Shown here piece after piece: positions 16,208-25,226 of a stretch of 40,697 nucleotides of DNA. How positions within the stretch are numbered: position 1 is the stretch's first letter; each line of letters opens with the position of its first letter. A program made the translations under genes and the position numbers. The stretch covers positions 1 to 40,697 of the forward strand of contig DASYAE010000252.1 of NCBI GenBank assembly GCA_036501535.1, in the 5' to 3' direction. Under the pieces are notes generated by a model that worked only from the letters and a program-made list of their open reading frames with translations, was not told the origin of the DNA and searched no databases. This stretch comes from DASYAE01 sp036501535 (lineage in GTDB: Bacteria > Actinomycetota > Actinomycetes > Streptomycetales > Catenulisporaceae).

Positions 16208-17527
16208 ATGGCGCAAGCCGCCGACCGCGGCAGCGATCCCGGTCCGGACGAGGACGCGCTGCGGCCTTCGGTCCGCGTGCCGCTTGCCGTGATCGCGCGG
16301 GAGTGGGGCCGGATCGGCGTCACCGGATTCGGCGGCCCGCCCGCGCACATCGCGTTGCTGCGGCGCCTGTGCGTGCAGCGGCGCGCGTGGATCCCGGCCG
16401 ACGAGTTCGAGGACGCGATCGCGACCGTCAGCCTGTTGCCCGGCCCCGCCTCCACCCAGTTGGCGATCTGGTGCGGGTGGCGGCTGCGCGGTCGGACCGG
16501 CGCACTCGTCGCAGGATTCTGCTTCATTGTTCCCGGACTGGTCGTCATCCTGGCGCTGTCCGCGGTCTTCCTGGCCAAGCACCCGCCGGACTGGATCCTG
16601 GGCGCGGCGGCCGGCGCGGGCAGCGCGGTCCCGGCCGTCGCCGTGCACGCGGCCGCGGGCTTGGCACCGGCCAGCTGGAAGCGCATCCGCAACGGCGCCG
16701 GGACTAACGCCGCCGCCGGGACCACCGCCGCCGCTGAGCACATCACCGCCAGCCCCGGCCGTCCCGCCGCGCAGACCGGCTCGCGGTCTCGGCGCGCCGC
16801 CTCGGGCCGGTGGATCGCCTACGCGCTGATCGGCGGGACGGCCGCCGCGACGCTCGGCCCCTACCTCGTGCTGTTCCTGCTCTTCTGCGGCCTGATCGAG
16901 ATCGCCGTACGCGTGCGATCCGCGGCCTTACTGCGAACCCTGCTTCCGCTCGGCCTGCCGACCGCGGCCGCCGCCGCGCTCGCCGCCGCCCCCGGAGGCA
17001 TTGGCGCCGTCGCGTGGATAGCGTTCAAAGTCGGCGCCCTGTCCTATGGCGGCGGGTTCGTCATCATCCCGCTGATGCAGCACGACGCGGTCAATGCATA
17101 CCACTGGCTCTCCAACGCGCAGTTCCTCGACGCGGTCGCGCTCGGCCAGGTCACGCCCGGCCCGGTCGTGCTGACCGTCGGCGTGGTCGGCTACGCGGCC
17201 GCCGGTCCGGCCGGCGCACTGCTCGCCGTGCTGATCGCCTTCAGCCCGTCGTTCCTGTTCGTGCTGCTCGGCGGCCGCCACTTCGATCGGCTGCGCGGCA
17301 GCGACCGGATCCAGGCCTTCCTGACCGGCGCCGGGCCCGCGGTGATCGGCGCGATCGCCGGGGCCGCGATCCCGCTCGCCCTCGCCCTGGGCCACGGCTG
17401 GCAGTATCCGCTGCTGGCCGCCGCAGGCGTGTGGCTGCTCGCCGCGCGCCGCGGCGTCGTCTCCGCCCTCTTACTCGCCGCGGCCTGCGGGCTGGTCGCG
17501 TCGCTGGCCGGACTGCCGGTGGGATAG
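16208..17527 (+). CDS. chrA: Chromate transporter (CHR family), two-domain form
   Basis: A 439-residue membrane protein with the duplicated CHR architecture. The first half has the family start IGVTGFGGPPAHIALL (about residues 35-50) and LLPGPASTQLAI. The second repeats them as FKVGALSYGGGFVIIPLMQHD and LGQVTPGPVV. Characterised members export chromate in exchange for protons or sulfate-related anions; true substrates of many homologues are untested. A low-complexity Ala/Gly/Thr/Arg-rich linker (about residues 158-200) separates the halves. The ATG at 16208 follows GGGAG with a short spacer. Two codons are TTA (16928-16930 and 17471-17473), unusual at this GC content and compatible with bldA-type control. 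It converges on the membrane protein gene downstream. Confidence 0.88.
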   Translation: MAQAADRGSDPGPDEDALRPSVRVPLAVIAREWGRIGVTGFGGPPAHIALLRRLCVQRRAWIPADEFEDAIATVSLLPGPASTQLAIWCGWRLRGRTGALVAGFCFIVPGLVVILALSAVFLAKHPPDWILGAAAGAGSAVPAVAVHAAAGLAPASWKRIRNGAGTNAAAGTTAAAEHITASPGRPAAQTGSRSRRAASGRWIAYALIGGTAAATLGPYLVLFLLFCGLIEIAVRVRSAALLRTLLPLGLPTAAAAALAAAPGGIGAVAWIAFKVGALSYGGGFVIIPLMQHDAVNAYHWLSNAQFLDAVALGQVTPGPVVLTVGVVGYAAAGPAGALLAVLIAFSPSFLFVLLGGRHFDRLRGSDRIQAFLTGAGPAVIGAIAGAAIPLALALGHGWQYPLLAAAGVWLLAARRGVVSALLLAAACGLVASLAGLPVG

Positions 17528-17559
17528 GCGCGGGCGGCCGGGGGCGCGGCGCGCTCGCC

Positions 17560-18201
17560 TTAGTGGTGCCAGGAACTGGAGAGGTGCACCGTGGCCAGCG
17601 CCAGGACGGCTCCGGCCCCGAGCGCCAGCCCCGCCACCGACCAGCGCAGCCCCCGCCCTCCGACGGCCACGGCCACCCGGCCGCCTCGCGTCGGCTTCAG
17701 ATCCGCGCCCACCAGCCGCGGCAGCCGCCACAGATATGCGAGCACGTGGATGGTCATCGCCCCGGCCCACAGGATGAAGAATCCCTTGTGCAGCAACAGC
17801 AGCGAGAATCCGAAGTAGGCCTTCGGGTAACCCTCGACGCCGAGGGCGACCCCGGTCGCGAACACGCCGATCGTGGTGAGCATGACGATCGGACCGAGCA
17901 GGCGCAGCAGCGGCTGCGGCGGCCCCTTGCGTACGTACTCGCGATCGCGCGTGTAGTACTGGAAGAAGCGGTAGACCGTCGAGCAGCACTTCAAGCAGAC
18001 CGGCCCGAGCAGCAGGAACCCGAACAAGTAGTGCCAGTACAGCAGCCGGCCGATCCGCAGGATCGTGACGCCCTCGATCGCGAACAGCGCCAGCAGGATC
18101 GTGCCGGTGATCGCGGTGAGCCGCTCGTTGCCCTCGGGGCCGCCGTACGCCGAGCGGGCGTGGTGCGTGGCCCGGCTCGAGGCGCGGGTTTCGATCGGCA
18201 C
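17560..18201 (-). CDS. Integral membrane protein, cytochrome b561-like
   Basis: A 213-residue protein with about five hydrophobic helices and several membrane-embedded His residues: LLYWHYLFGFLLLGPVCLKCC, FSLLLLHKGFFILW and AMTIHVLAYLWR. The spacing resembles di-heme cytochrome b561 or DUF4405-type proteins, suggesting b-type heme binding and electron transfer at the membrane; I cannot assign donor or acceptor. Two adjacent Cys (LKCC) at the end of a helix are notable. The GTG at 18201 follows GAGAGG by about 9 bases and leaves a 28-residue hydrophilic start. It is divergent from the sensor-kinase locus, and such proteins are often controlled by an adjacent two-component system, so regulation by that kinase is possible. 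Confidence 0.65.
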   Translation of the reverse strand: MPIETRASSRATHHARSAYGGPEGNERLTAITGTILLALFAIEGVTILRIGRLLYWHYLFGFLLLGPVCLKCCSTVYRFFQYYTRDREYVRKGPPQPLLRLLGPIVMLTTIGVFATGVALGVEGYPKAYFGFSLLLLHKGFFILWAGAMTIHVLAYLWRLPRLVGADLKPTRGGRVAVAVGGRGLRWSVAGLALGAGAVLALATVHLSSSWHH

Positions 18202-18373
18202 GTGCGGGCGTCCTCTCGGGTTCGGGGCCGCTGGCCGCCCCAGCCTCGCCGACCGTCCCTCCGGAATCGGCAAGGAACTCGTTCAGATCCGGTTAGGGCG
18301 GCCGGTTGTGGCGAAGCTGTTGCACTGCCGCGCGATCCGAGTCAGCGGCTTGGCACGGCGTACTGTGGTGCGC

Positions 18374-18463
18374 GTGACGGCGACGGTCCACGGTTCCGAA
18401 AGTCCGCTGCGCGTGCTTGTCGTCGAGGGCGACGCCGGCATCCGGCTGCGGCCGGAGGCCTGA
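18374..18463 (+). pseudogene. Response-regulator scar: N- and C-termini joined in frame
   Basis: A 29-residue frame ends immediately before the sensor kinase. SPLRVLVVEGDAGI is the first beta strand and acidic pocket start of a receiver domain. RLRPEA followed by the stop is the typical last strand of an OmpR-type winged helix (usual form GVGYRLRP). The roughly 200 residues between are missing, but the frame is kept. The remnant has no phosphorylatable Asp and no DNA-binding helix, so it cannot work as a regulator. Start is uncertain: GTG codons at 18365, 18368 and 18374 are all in frame. The in-frame join keeps translation running to the TGA at 18461, 6 bases before the kinase ATG, preserving coupling. 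Confidence 0.65.
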
Positions 18464-18469
18464 GCGGCG

Positions 18470-19816
18470 ATGGCTCGCCGGATCGCCCTGGTGGTGGCCG
18501 CTCTGATCGCCGCGCTGCTCGTGCTCACCGTGGTGCCGCTGGGCCTGGCGATCACGGCGAACGAGCGCGCCTCGTTCCGCTTCGGCGCGCAGTCCGCCGC
18601 GCACGACGTGTCCGCGCAGGCCGAGGAATACCTCTCCGACCACGATCCGGCCGTCGCGATGGACAGGTCCCTGAGCAACGTCGCAGCGCTCGGAGACTGC
18701 GCCGCGGTGTTCAGCCTGACCGGCGCGATCATCGCGGCCACGCCCTGCACCGCGGCTTCCGGCCCGGCCGCGCGCGCAATGCTGGCCGGCGCGCAGGTCG
18801 GCGGCGACGACGCGGTGGCCGAGGCGGGCGGATGGCTGCGCGTCGCCGTGGCGGTCGGCGACGACGGCAACCTGTCCGGCACCGTGGTCTTCGCGCGGTC
18901 CACCGATCCGCTCGACGACCGGATCGCCGCGCTGTGGGGCTGGCTGACCATCAGCGGTCTGGGAATCCTGGTCCTCGGCGTGGCGCTGGCCCTGTGGCTC
19001 GCGCGGTGGGTCGCCCGGCCGCTGCACGGCCTGCGTGCGACGGCGGCCGAGCTCGGAGAGGGCGCGCTCGCCGCGCGGGCCCCGGTCGGCCTCGGGCCGC
19101 CGGAGGTGCGCGAGCTGGCCGAGGCGTTCAACCGCATGGCCGAGCGCACCGAGACGCTGGTCCAGGGCCATCAGGCCTGGATGGCCGACGTCTCGCACCA
19201 GCTGCGCACGCCGCTGACCGCGCTGCGGCTGCGGCTGGACGTGCTGGCCGAGGAGACCCGCGGTGAGACGGCGGCGGAGCTGGCCGGCGTGCAGGAGGAG
19301 ATCGGCCGGTTCTCCAGGCTGGTCGACGGGCTGCTCGCGGTCGCCCGCGCTGAGGCGGCGGTGCCGCGTCCGCAGGCGATCCGCACCAGCGATGTGGTCG
19401 CCGAGCGGATCGCCGCCTGGGAGCCGGTGGCCCGCGAGCGGCGCGTCGCGCTGCGCGCAGAGCCCGATTCCGCCGCGCCGCAGGCTTATCTCGGGCCCGG
19501 CGACCTGGAGCAGATCCTCGACAACCTCCTGGCCAACGCGCTCGAGGCGGTCCCGGACGGCGGCTGGGTCACGGTCGCCGTCGCGGCGGAGCAACGCAAC
19601 CGGGTGTCCGTGCGCGTCGTCGACGACGGCCCGGGGATGGGCGAGGCGGCCAAAGCGGCGGCGTTCCACCGCTTCGGCCGCCCGGACGCCCGCGGCAACG
19701 GGCTCGGCCTGGCGATCGTGCACCGGCTGGCCACGGCCAACGGCGGCACGGTCGGCCTCGAGGACACCCCAGACGGGGGCCTGACGGTGATCCTCAGCCT
19801 TCCGACAGCCCGCTGA
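18470..19816 (+). CDS. Sensor histidine kinase with HAMP domain
   Basis: A 448-residue membrane kinase. Transmembrane helix 1 is at about residues 5-27, an extracellular sensor region at 28-155, transmembrane helix 2 at about 157-180, and HAMP at about 181-232. The dimerisation/phosphoacceptor box is ADVSHQLRTPLTAL with His 243. The ATPase domain shows the N box LDNLLANALEAV, G1 DDGPGM and G2 GNGLGLAIVHRL. It should autophosphorylate on His and pass phosphate to an OmpR-type regulator, but the gene just upstream, where that partner belongs, is only a scar. It may therefore be orphaned or serve a distant regulator. GGAGG lies about 11 bases before the ATG, inside the remnant. It is divergent from the b561-like gene. 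Confidence 0.9.
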   Translation: MARRIALVVAALIAALLVLTVVPLGLAITANERASFRFGAQSAAHDVSAQAEEYLSDHDPAVAMDRSLSNVAALGDCAAVFSLTGAIIAATPCTAASGPAARAMLAGAQVGGDDAVAEAGGWLRVAVAVGDDGNLSGTVVFARSTDPLDDRIAALWGWLTISGLGILVLGVALALWLARWVARPLHGLRATAAELGEGALAARAPVGLGPPEVRELAEAFNRMAERTETLVQGHQAWMADVSHQLRTPLTALRLRLDVLAEETRGETAAELAGVQEEIGRFSRLVDGLLAVARAEAAVPRPQAIRTSDVVAERIAAWEPVARERRVALRAEPDSAAPQAYLGPGDLEQILDNLLANALEAVPDGGWVTVAVAAEQRNRVSVRVVDDGPGMGEAAKAAAFHRFGRPDARGNGLGLAIVHRLATANGGTVGLEDTPDGGLTVILSLPTAR

Positions 19817-19873
19817 TATCCGCCGGCGCCGGGGACGGGAGCCCGGCGGCGCCCGGACTCCCGCCCGGCCCGG

Positions 19874-21448
19874 TCAGCTGGTGGGGAAGTCGAAGTAGTG
19901 CAGGCTCACGTACGGCGGATTGCCGCCCGCGCCGGAGGAGAGCTCCAGGTAGACGTTGTGCGTCCCGGTCACCCTGCTGATGTTCGCCGGGACCGTCTCC
20001 CAGCTCGACCAGCCGCCGGTGTTGGCCACCGCGAAGCTGCCGATCGGGCTGTTGGTCGGACTGTCGAGCACCACCTCGACCAGGCCGCTGACCCCACCGG
20101 CCGCTCCGGAGGCGACCCTGGCGTCGAACTGACTGGACCCTCCTGATCCGAAGTTGACGTTCTTGTATTCCAGCCAGTCGCCGTTGGCCAGCTGCTCGGC
20201 CTGGTTCGAGTCCACCCCGGCCGGATCCGCGTCGGTGGTGCTGCCGAACGTGATCGCGCCCTGCGACGCGCCGTCGCAGTCCGCGGAGATGTTCGAGGTC
20301 GCGGTGGTCGTGCAGCTGGTGCCGCCGCCTCCGCCGCTGGACGTGCTCGGCGACGCGCTGGCGGAGGCGCTGGCCGACGCGCTGGCCGAGGCGGACGGCG
20401 AGGAGGTGGTGCCGCTGCTCGTCTCGTACGCCGCCACGTAGCCGACGCTCATCGACGCGCCCGAGCTGGTCGCGCCGCTCGGCGAGGTGCAGCCGCAGAT
20501 CGCGTTCGGGTACGCGCCGCCGATGGCCAGGTCGAGGATGAAGAAGAAGCCGTGGTCCACCGCGGCCTGCCAGGTCGAGGCGCCGACCTGGGACTCGTTC
20601 ACCGTCTCGTAAGCGTTTCCGTTGAGATACCAGGTGATCGACTCGGCGCTGGTGTTCGTCCGGTTCACGATCACGCTGTAGGTGTTGTACGAGGTCTGGC
20701 AGCCGGAGCAGGCCTGCAGGCCGCTGCTGATGCCGGTGGTCTCGTTGCACGGGCCGCCCGGGTCGACGCCGCAGTGCAGCGTGCCCGAGTGCTCGCTCAG
20801 GGCATTGACGTCCTCCATGATGTCGATCTCGCCGGCGGACGGCCAGTTCGAGCAGTCCATGGTGCCGGAGGTGCCGGCGCCCGAGCCGCGGAAGCCGGCG
20901 CCGAGCATCCAGAAGGCGGGCCAGTAGCCGACGCCGGAGGCCGGGTTCGGCTGCTCGACGGAGGCGGAGACCTCCAGCTCGCCGCCGGCCGGCGCGGCGA
21001 AGTTGTCCGAGACCGTCTCGAGCCGGCCGGAGGTCCAGGCGCCGCCCGAGTCGACCGCGGTGATCTTCAGGTGGCCGGAACCGTCTTCCGCGACGTTGGC
21101 GGTGGAGCTGGTCTCGGACTCGACCTCGCCGGTGCCCCAGTTGCCGGTGCAGCCGGTGCCGTTGTACTGGGTGCCCTGGTCGTAGGTCCAGGAGGAGTCG
21201 GCGCCGCTGTTGGCCGCGCCGGAGAACGAGTCGCTGAAGACGGTGCTCCAGCCGGACGGCGCGGGCGGGACCGTGGTGGCCGAGGCTGCGGTCGGCAGCA
21301 GCACCGCGGCGGCGAACCCGGCGGCCGACGCGAACGCGGCGAGCGCCGCGATCATGCCGCGCGAGCGGACCGGGCGCTTGAAGCGGGGCGAGCGCGGGGG
21401 GCGCTTCGGGGGAGGGGGCGTGGGCACGGTGGGTTGGACGGGAGGCAT
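19874..21448 (-). CDS. Secreted GH16 beta-glucanase with C-terminal CBM6-like module
   Basis: A 524-residue secreted enzyme. An unusual Pro-rich basic stretch (about residues 1-30) precedes a hydrophobic signal segment (GMIAALAAFASAAGFAAAVL) with cleavage near ASA at about residue 57. The GH16 domain (about 64-330) carries the catalytic E-x-D-x-x-E motif GEIDIMEDVN plus the aromatic subsite YWPAFWMLG, as in endo-beta-1,3(4)-glucanases. A repetitive Ser-Ala-Pro linker then joins a CBM6-like beta-sandwich ending YVSLHYFDF. It should cleave laminarin-type or mixed-linked beta-glucans outside the cell. CGGAG precedes the ATG at 21448. A LacI-type operator lies 320 bases upstream, shared with the divergent LacI gene, so induction by glucan breakdown products is likely. 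Confidence 0.9.
   Translation of the reverse strand: MPPVQPTVPTPPPPKRPPRSPRFKRPVRSRGMIAALAAFASAAGFAAAVLLPTAASATTVPPAPSGWSTVFSDSFSGAANSGADSSWTYDQGTQYNGTGCTGNWGTGEVESETSSTANVAEDGSGHLKITAVDSGGAWTSGRLETVSDNFAAPAGGELEVSASVEQPNPASGVGYWPAFWMLGAGFRGSGAGTSGTMDCSNWPSAGEIDIMEDVNALSEHSGTLHCGVDPGGPCNETTGISSGLQACSGCQTSYNTYSVIVNRTNTSAESITWYLNGNAYETVNESQVGASTWQAAVDHGFFFILDLAIGGAYPNAICGCTSPSGATSSGASMSVGYVAAYETSSGTTSSPSASASASASASASASPSTSSGGGGGTSCTTTATSNISADCDGASQGAITFGSTTDADPAGVDSNQAEQLANGDWLEYKNVNFGSGGSSQFDARVASGAAGGVSGLVEVVLDSPTNSPIGSFAVANTGGWSSWETVPANISRVTGTHNVYLELSSGAGGNPPYVSLHYFDFPTS
20348..20400. repeat. 12-bp minisatellite coding the Ser-Ala linker of the glucanase
   Basis: Near-identical copies of a GCGCTGGCCGAS-like 12-mer occur in tandem on the plus strand; read on the minus strand they encode alternating Ser and Ala between the GH16 and CBM modules. 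Such tracts expand and contract by slippage, so linker length may vary between strains. Confidence 0.6.
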
Positions 21449-21726
21449 AAGGGCTCCGAACTGCAGGGGATCGCGACGGTGCGGATCCCGGGGGCTTTCG
21501 GTCCGTCTCGGTGGTACGCGGTGCGGCGCCGCGCCGCGCCGGTCGCGCGGGTGGCCCGGTGGTGCGATGGCGCGTCGGATCCGGCTGGATCAGAGGGTTG
21601 ACCACGAGCGCGACCGGCGGGCGCGGGCTTGCCGGGGTGTAACAGGATGTTGCGTTTGTGGTGCGTGGGGCTGTGCCGACTGCATGGGGCTTGCATGGGT
21701 GCTTACTTGCATGGGCATGGTGCGTT

Positions 21727-21759
21727 CCGGATCCGCGCGAGTGCGGCGCGCGGATCCGG
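21727..21759. repeat. Perfect 12-bp inverted repeat upstream of the glucanase gene
   Basis: CCGGATCCGCGC at 21727-21738 and GCGCGGATCCGG at 21748-21759 pair perfectly around a 9-base loop. It lies 9 bases from the LacI-type operator on the glucanase side. It could be a leader hairpin, an mRNA-stabilising structure or a protein site. Confidence 0.5.
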
Positions 21760-21767
21760 CGGCCAAC

Positions 21768-21781
21768 CGGAAACGTTTCCG
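21768..21781. promoter_or_regulatory. LacI-type operator (perfect 14-bp palindrome)
   Basis: CGGAAACGTTTCCG is its own reverse complement, with the central CG and A/T-rich flanks typical of LacI-family operators. It sits between the divergent glucanase (start 21448) and LacI (start 21933) genes. A 13/14 match is found at 23246-23259 upstream of the ABC ATPase. Confidence 0.75.
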
Positions 21782-21932
21782 TAGGCGCTGACGGAAGTAT
21801 GGGAAGCGGACCGGCGCGCGTCAATGCCCCTTTCACGGGCGGCCCGGAATTCTTTGCGCCGCGCCGGTCCCTGTGCTGTGCTGACCGGGCGAAGCGCGCG
21901 GGGCGCGAGGCGAAGAGGCGAGAGGACCGCGG

Positions 21933-23054
21933 ATGGCCGGAATCAGGGACCTGGCACGGGAGTGCGGCGTGTCGGTGGCCACGGTCTCCCGCGCGCTCAA
22001 CGGGCAGCCGCAGGTGAGCGTCGAGACCAGGCGGCAGATCCAGGAGGCGGCGCGCCGGATCGGCTACCGGCCCAGCCACTCGGCCCGGGCCCTGGTGCGC
22101 GGCCGCTCCGACGCGGTCGGGCTGCTCTGGGACAGCGGCTACGAGGCGTCCGGCCGGCGCCACCCGTTCCTCATGTCGGTGCTCGTCGGCGTCAAGCGGG
22201 CCCTGGGCGACCTGGACCGGCACCTGCTGCTGCTCAATGCCGCCGACCACAACGCGGAGGACAACGCGTTCCTCAACGCGGCACTGGAGCACCAGCTCGA
22301 CGGCGTGATCCTCATGGGCATCGACGAGCGCCGCCCGGCCGCCCGCGCGCTCTACGACTCAGGGCTGCCCTGCGTCGCCTTCGACCTCCCGATCACCGGC
22401 CGCCACACGACGTACGTCACGTCCGACAACGCCGCCGGGGCGGTCGAGGCGGTGCACTACCTGCACCGGCTCGGCCATCGCAGGGCGGCCACGATCACCG
22501 GCCCGGCCGACTCGCTGCCGGCGCTGCAGCGCCTGGCGGGCTTCCAGGCGACGGTCCACGCCCTCGGCATGGAGACCCGGCCGGAGTACGTCCAGACCGG
22601 GGACTTCTTCCTGGGCAGCGGTTACGCGGCGGGCTGCCGCCTGGCGGCGCTGACGGACCGCCCGACGGCGGTGTTCGTCGCCGGCGACGAGATGGCGATC
22701 GGCGTGATGCACGCCTTCGCCGACGCGGGCATCGACGTGCCGCGCGACGTGTCCGTGATCGGCTTCGACGACATCGAGGCGGCCAGCCTCGTGCGCCCGG
22801 GGCTGACCACGATCGCCCAGGACCCGATCGCCCTCGGCGCGGCCGCCGTCGAGGCGCTGCTCGCGCTCGTCGACGCGGAGTCGCCGGCCGACCCGGACGA
22901 GCTCGCCGTCCAGGACGCCCGCCTGCCCCGCACCGTCCCGATCAGGCTGGTCGAACGCGGCTCCTGCGCGCCCCCGCGGCCGGCGTGGGAGGCCGCGGCG
23001 CGCGAAGGCGGCCGGCGCCGCTCGTCCCCTGATATAGAGCGCCTGCCCGGTTGA
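21933..23054 (+). CDS. LacI-family transcriptional regulator
   Basis: A 373-residue repressor. The DNA-binding domain is at about residues 2-55: IRDLARECGVSVATVSRALNGQPQVS, followed by the hinge helix region RPSHSARALVRGRS. The rest is a periplasmic-binding-protein-like ligand domain (about 60-345) with typical stretches VFVAGDEMAIGVMHAFADAG and VSVIGFDDIEAASLVRPGLTTIAQD. It probably senses a beta-glucan-derived oligosaccharide and releases DNA on binding; the inducer is inferred from the adjacent glucanase. The C-terminal about 35 residues are Arg-rich and family-atypical. ATG 21933 follows GAGAGGA. The perfect palindrome at 21768-21781 is 152 bases upstream and the second copy lies 192 bases beyond its stop, so it likely controls itself, the glucanase and the downstream ATPase. 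Confidence 0.92.
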   Translation: MAGIRDLARECGVSVATVSRALNGQPQVSVETRRQIQEAARRIGYRPSHSARALVRGRSDAVGLLWDSGYEASGRRHPFLMSVLVGVKRALGDLDRHLLLLNAADHNAEDNAFLNAALEHQLDGVILMGIDERRPAARALYDSGLPCVAFDLPITGRHTTYVTSDNAAGAVEAVHYLHRLGHRRAATITGPADSLPALQRLAGFQATVHALGMETRPEYVQTGDFFLGSGYAAGCRLAALTDRPTAVFVAGDEMAIGVMHAFADAGIDVPRDVSVIGFDDIEAASLVRPGLTTIAQDPIALGAAAVEALLALVDAESPADPDELAVQDARLPRTVPIRLVERGSCAPPRPAWEAAAREGGRRRSSPDIERLPG

Positions 23055-23055
23055 G

Positions 23056-23085
23056 CTGTGATGTGCTGTGATGTGCTGTGATGTG
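23056..23085. repeat. Three perfect tandem copies of a 10-bp unit
   Basis: CTGTGATGTG is repeated three times without mismatch, beginning directly after the LacI stop codon. The unit length equals about one helical turn, so the copies would present one face of the DNA. Too short and spacer-less for CRISPR. Confidence 0.75.
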
Positions 23086-23245
23086 CCACCGCGAGCCGTG
23101 AAAAGCATGGTGAGGATGCCCCCTGCGGCATCGACCGATGCGGCGGACGGCATGGCGGACGCGGCCGACGTGCCGTCCTGATGCTCCGCCCAGCACGGGT
23201 CTTGTGAAGGCCGCGCTCTGGCAGTACTGTTCCGGCAGCCGCGAC

Positions 23246-23259
23246 CGGAAACGTTTACG
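23246..23259. promoter_or_regulatory. LacI-type operator upstream of the ABC ATPase
   Basis: CGGAAACGTTTACG matches 13 of 14 bases of the palindrome at 21768-21781. It lies 166 bases before the ATPase GTG at 23426. The likely ligand is the LacI protein encoded at 21933-23054. Confidence 0.6.
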
Positions 23260-23425
23260 AAAACCCTTCGCGAACACGACTCACGAACACCGTTCACGAC
23301 CACGACCACGGCCCCGCCGCCCGCCTCCGGGCGCGCGGCGGGCGCCGGATCGCATGGACCGGTGGCGGCGGGCGACCCTCAAGCCCTCAGACCAGACATG
23401 GCGAACCGGTGGGAAAGGCGGGCAC

Positions 23426-24510
<1,085 letters not shown>

Positions 24511-24514
<4 letters not shown>

Positions 24515-25074
24515 GGCCGCCGATCCGCCGCTGAAGCCTCGTTCGGCGCCGGGACCGGGGCCGGGCCGTGCCCGCGCCTGAACACCATCAGGGTGCGCAT
24601 GAAGGTGATCACCACGGTGCCGTCCGGCTTGTAGCCCACCGTGCGCACGCGCACGATCCCGGCCTCCGGGTGCGACCGGCTCTCCCGCGTGAAGAGCACT
24701 GTGGACTGGGAGTAGATCGTGTCGCCCTCGAAGACCGGCGCGGGCAGCCGCACCTCGTCCCAGCCCAGATTCGCGAACACGTGCCGGCTCACGTCGGTGA
24801 CGGACTGCCCGGTGACCAGCGCGAGGGTGAACGTCGAGTCGACCAGCGGCCGGCCCCACGTGGTCTGCGCCGCGTAGTGCGCGTCGAAGTGCAGCGGGGA
24901 GGAGTTCTGGGTCAGCAGCGTCATCCAGCTGTTGTCGGTGGCCGTGATCGTGCGGCCGAGCGGGTGCCGATAGACGTCGCCGACGGTGAAGTCCTCGAAA
25001 TAGCGGCCGTTCCAGCCCGGGACCAGGCGCTCCGGTGCGCCGTCGGCTCCGTCTGCCGGCTCCGCAGCGTCCAT
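24511..25074 (-). CDS. MaoC-like hot-dog-fold dehydratase
   Basis: A 187-residue protein with a single MaoC domain: RYFEDFTVGDVYRHPLGRTIT, then the catalytic-type segment TLLTQNSSPLHFDAHYA (Asp and His of the hydratase motif), VFANLGWDEVRLPAPVFEGDTIYSQSTVL and TVGYKPDGTVVITFMRTLMV. Members hydrate or dehydrate enoyl-thioesters, or act in mesaconyl/methylmalyl-CoA chemistry; the substrate cannot be read here. ATG 25074 follows GGAGG at good spacing; the first about 25 residues are an Ala/Asp/Pro-rich lead. It stands alone, divergent from the GH43 gene. TAGAAT at 25129-25124 on the minus strand is a fair -10 for it, without a clear -35. Confidence 0.85.
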
Positions 25075-25226
25075 CCGTGCCTCCTCGTGCTCGTGGATCG
25101 CGGCCCTCTGATTCAGGTTATTGATTCTATCCGGGGCCCGACGCATGCGTGTACGCTGACACACGGGGCCGCCTGGTTCGGGCGGGCATGCACGTGATCG
25201 AATACCACGTGACCGGGGAGGACATC

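Larger units (their letters stand above)
21449..21932. other. Long divergent control region between the glucanase and LacI genes
   Basis: About 480 bases with no convincing gene. It contains the palindromic operator at 21768-21781 and a 12-base-stem hairpin at 21727-21759, and must hold both divergent promoters. If transcription of the glucanase starts near the operator, its 5' leader would be about 300 bases and include the hairpin. Confidence 0.6.
23055..23425. other. Intergenic region with tandem repeat and operator
   Basis: About 370 bases between the LacI regulator and the ABC ATPase. No protein is evident. It holds three tandem 10-base repeats (23056-23085) and a LacI-type operator (23246-23259). 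Confidence 0.55.

Noticed and set aside
21637..21651. GTAACAGGATGTTGC as a third copy of the transport-operon palindrome
   Set aside because: One extra base in the centre and one arm mismatch; it lies in an unrelated control region.
19794..22292. 832-codon minus-strand frame spanning the glucanase and part of the LacI gene
   Set aside because: Different frame from the GH16 enzyme, Arg-rich and without domains; it crosses two real genes.
23056..23085. Tandem repeats as a CRISPR array
   Set aside because: Units are 10 bases with no spacers and no cas genes are present.
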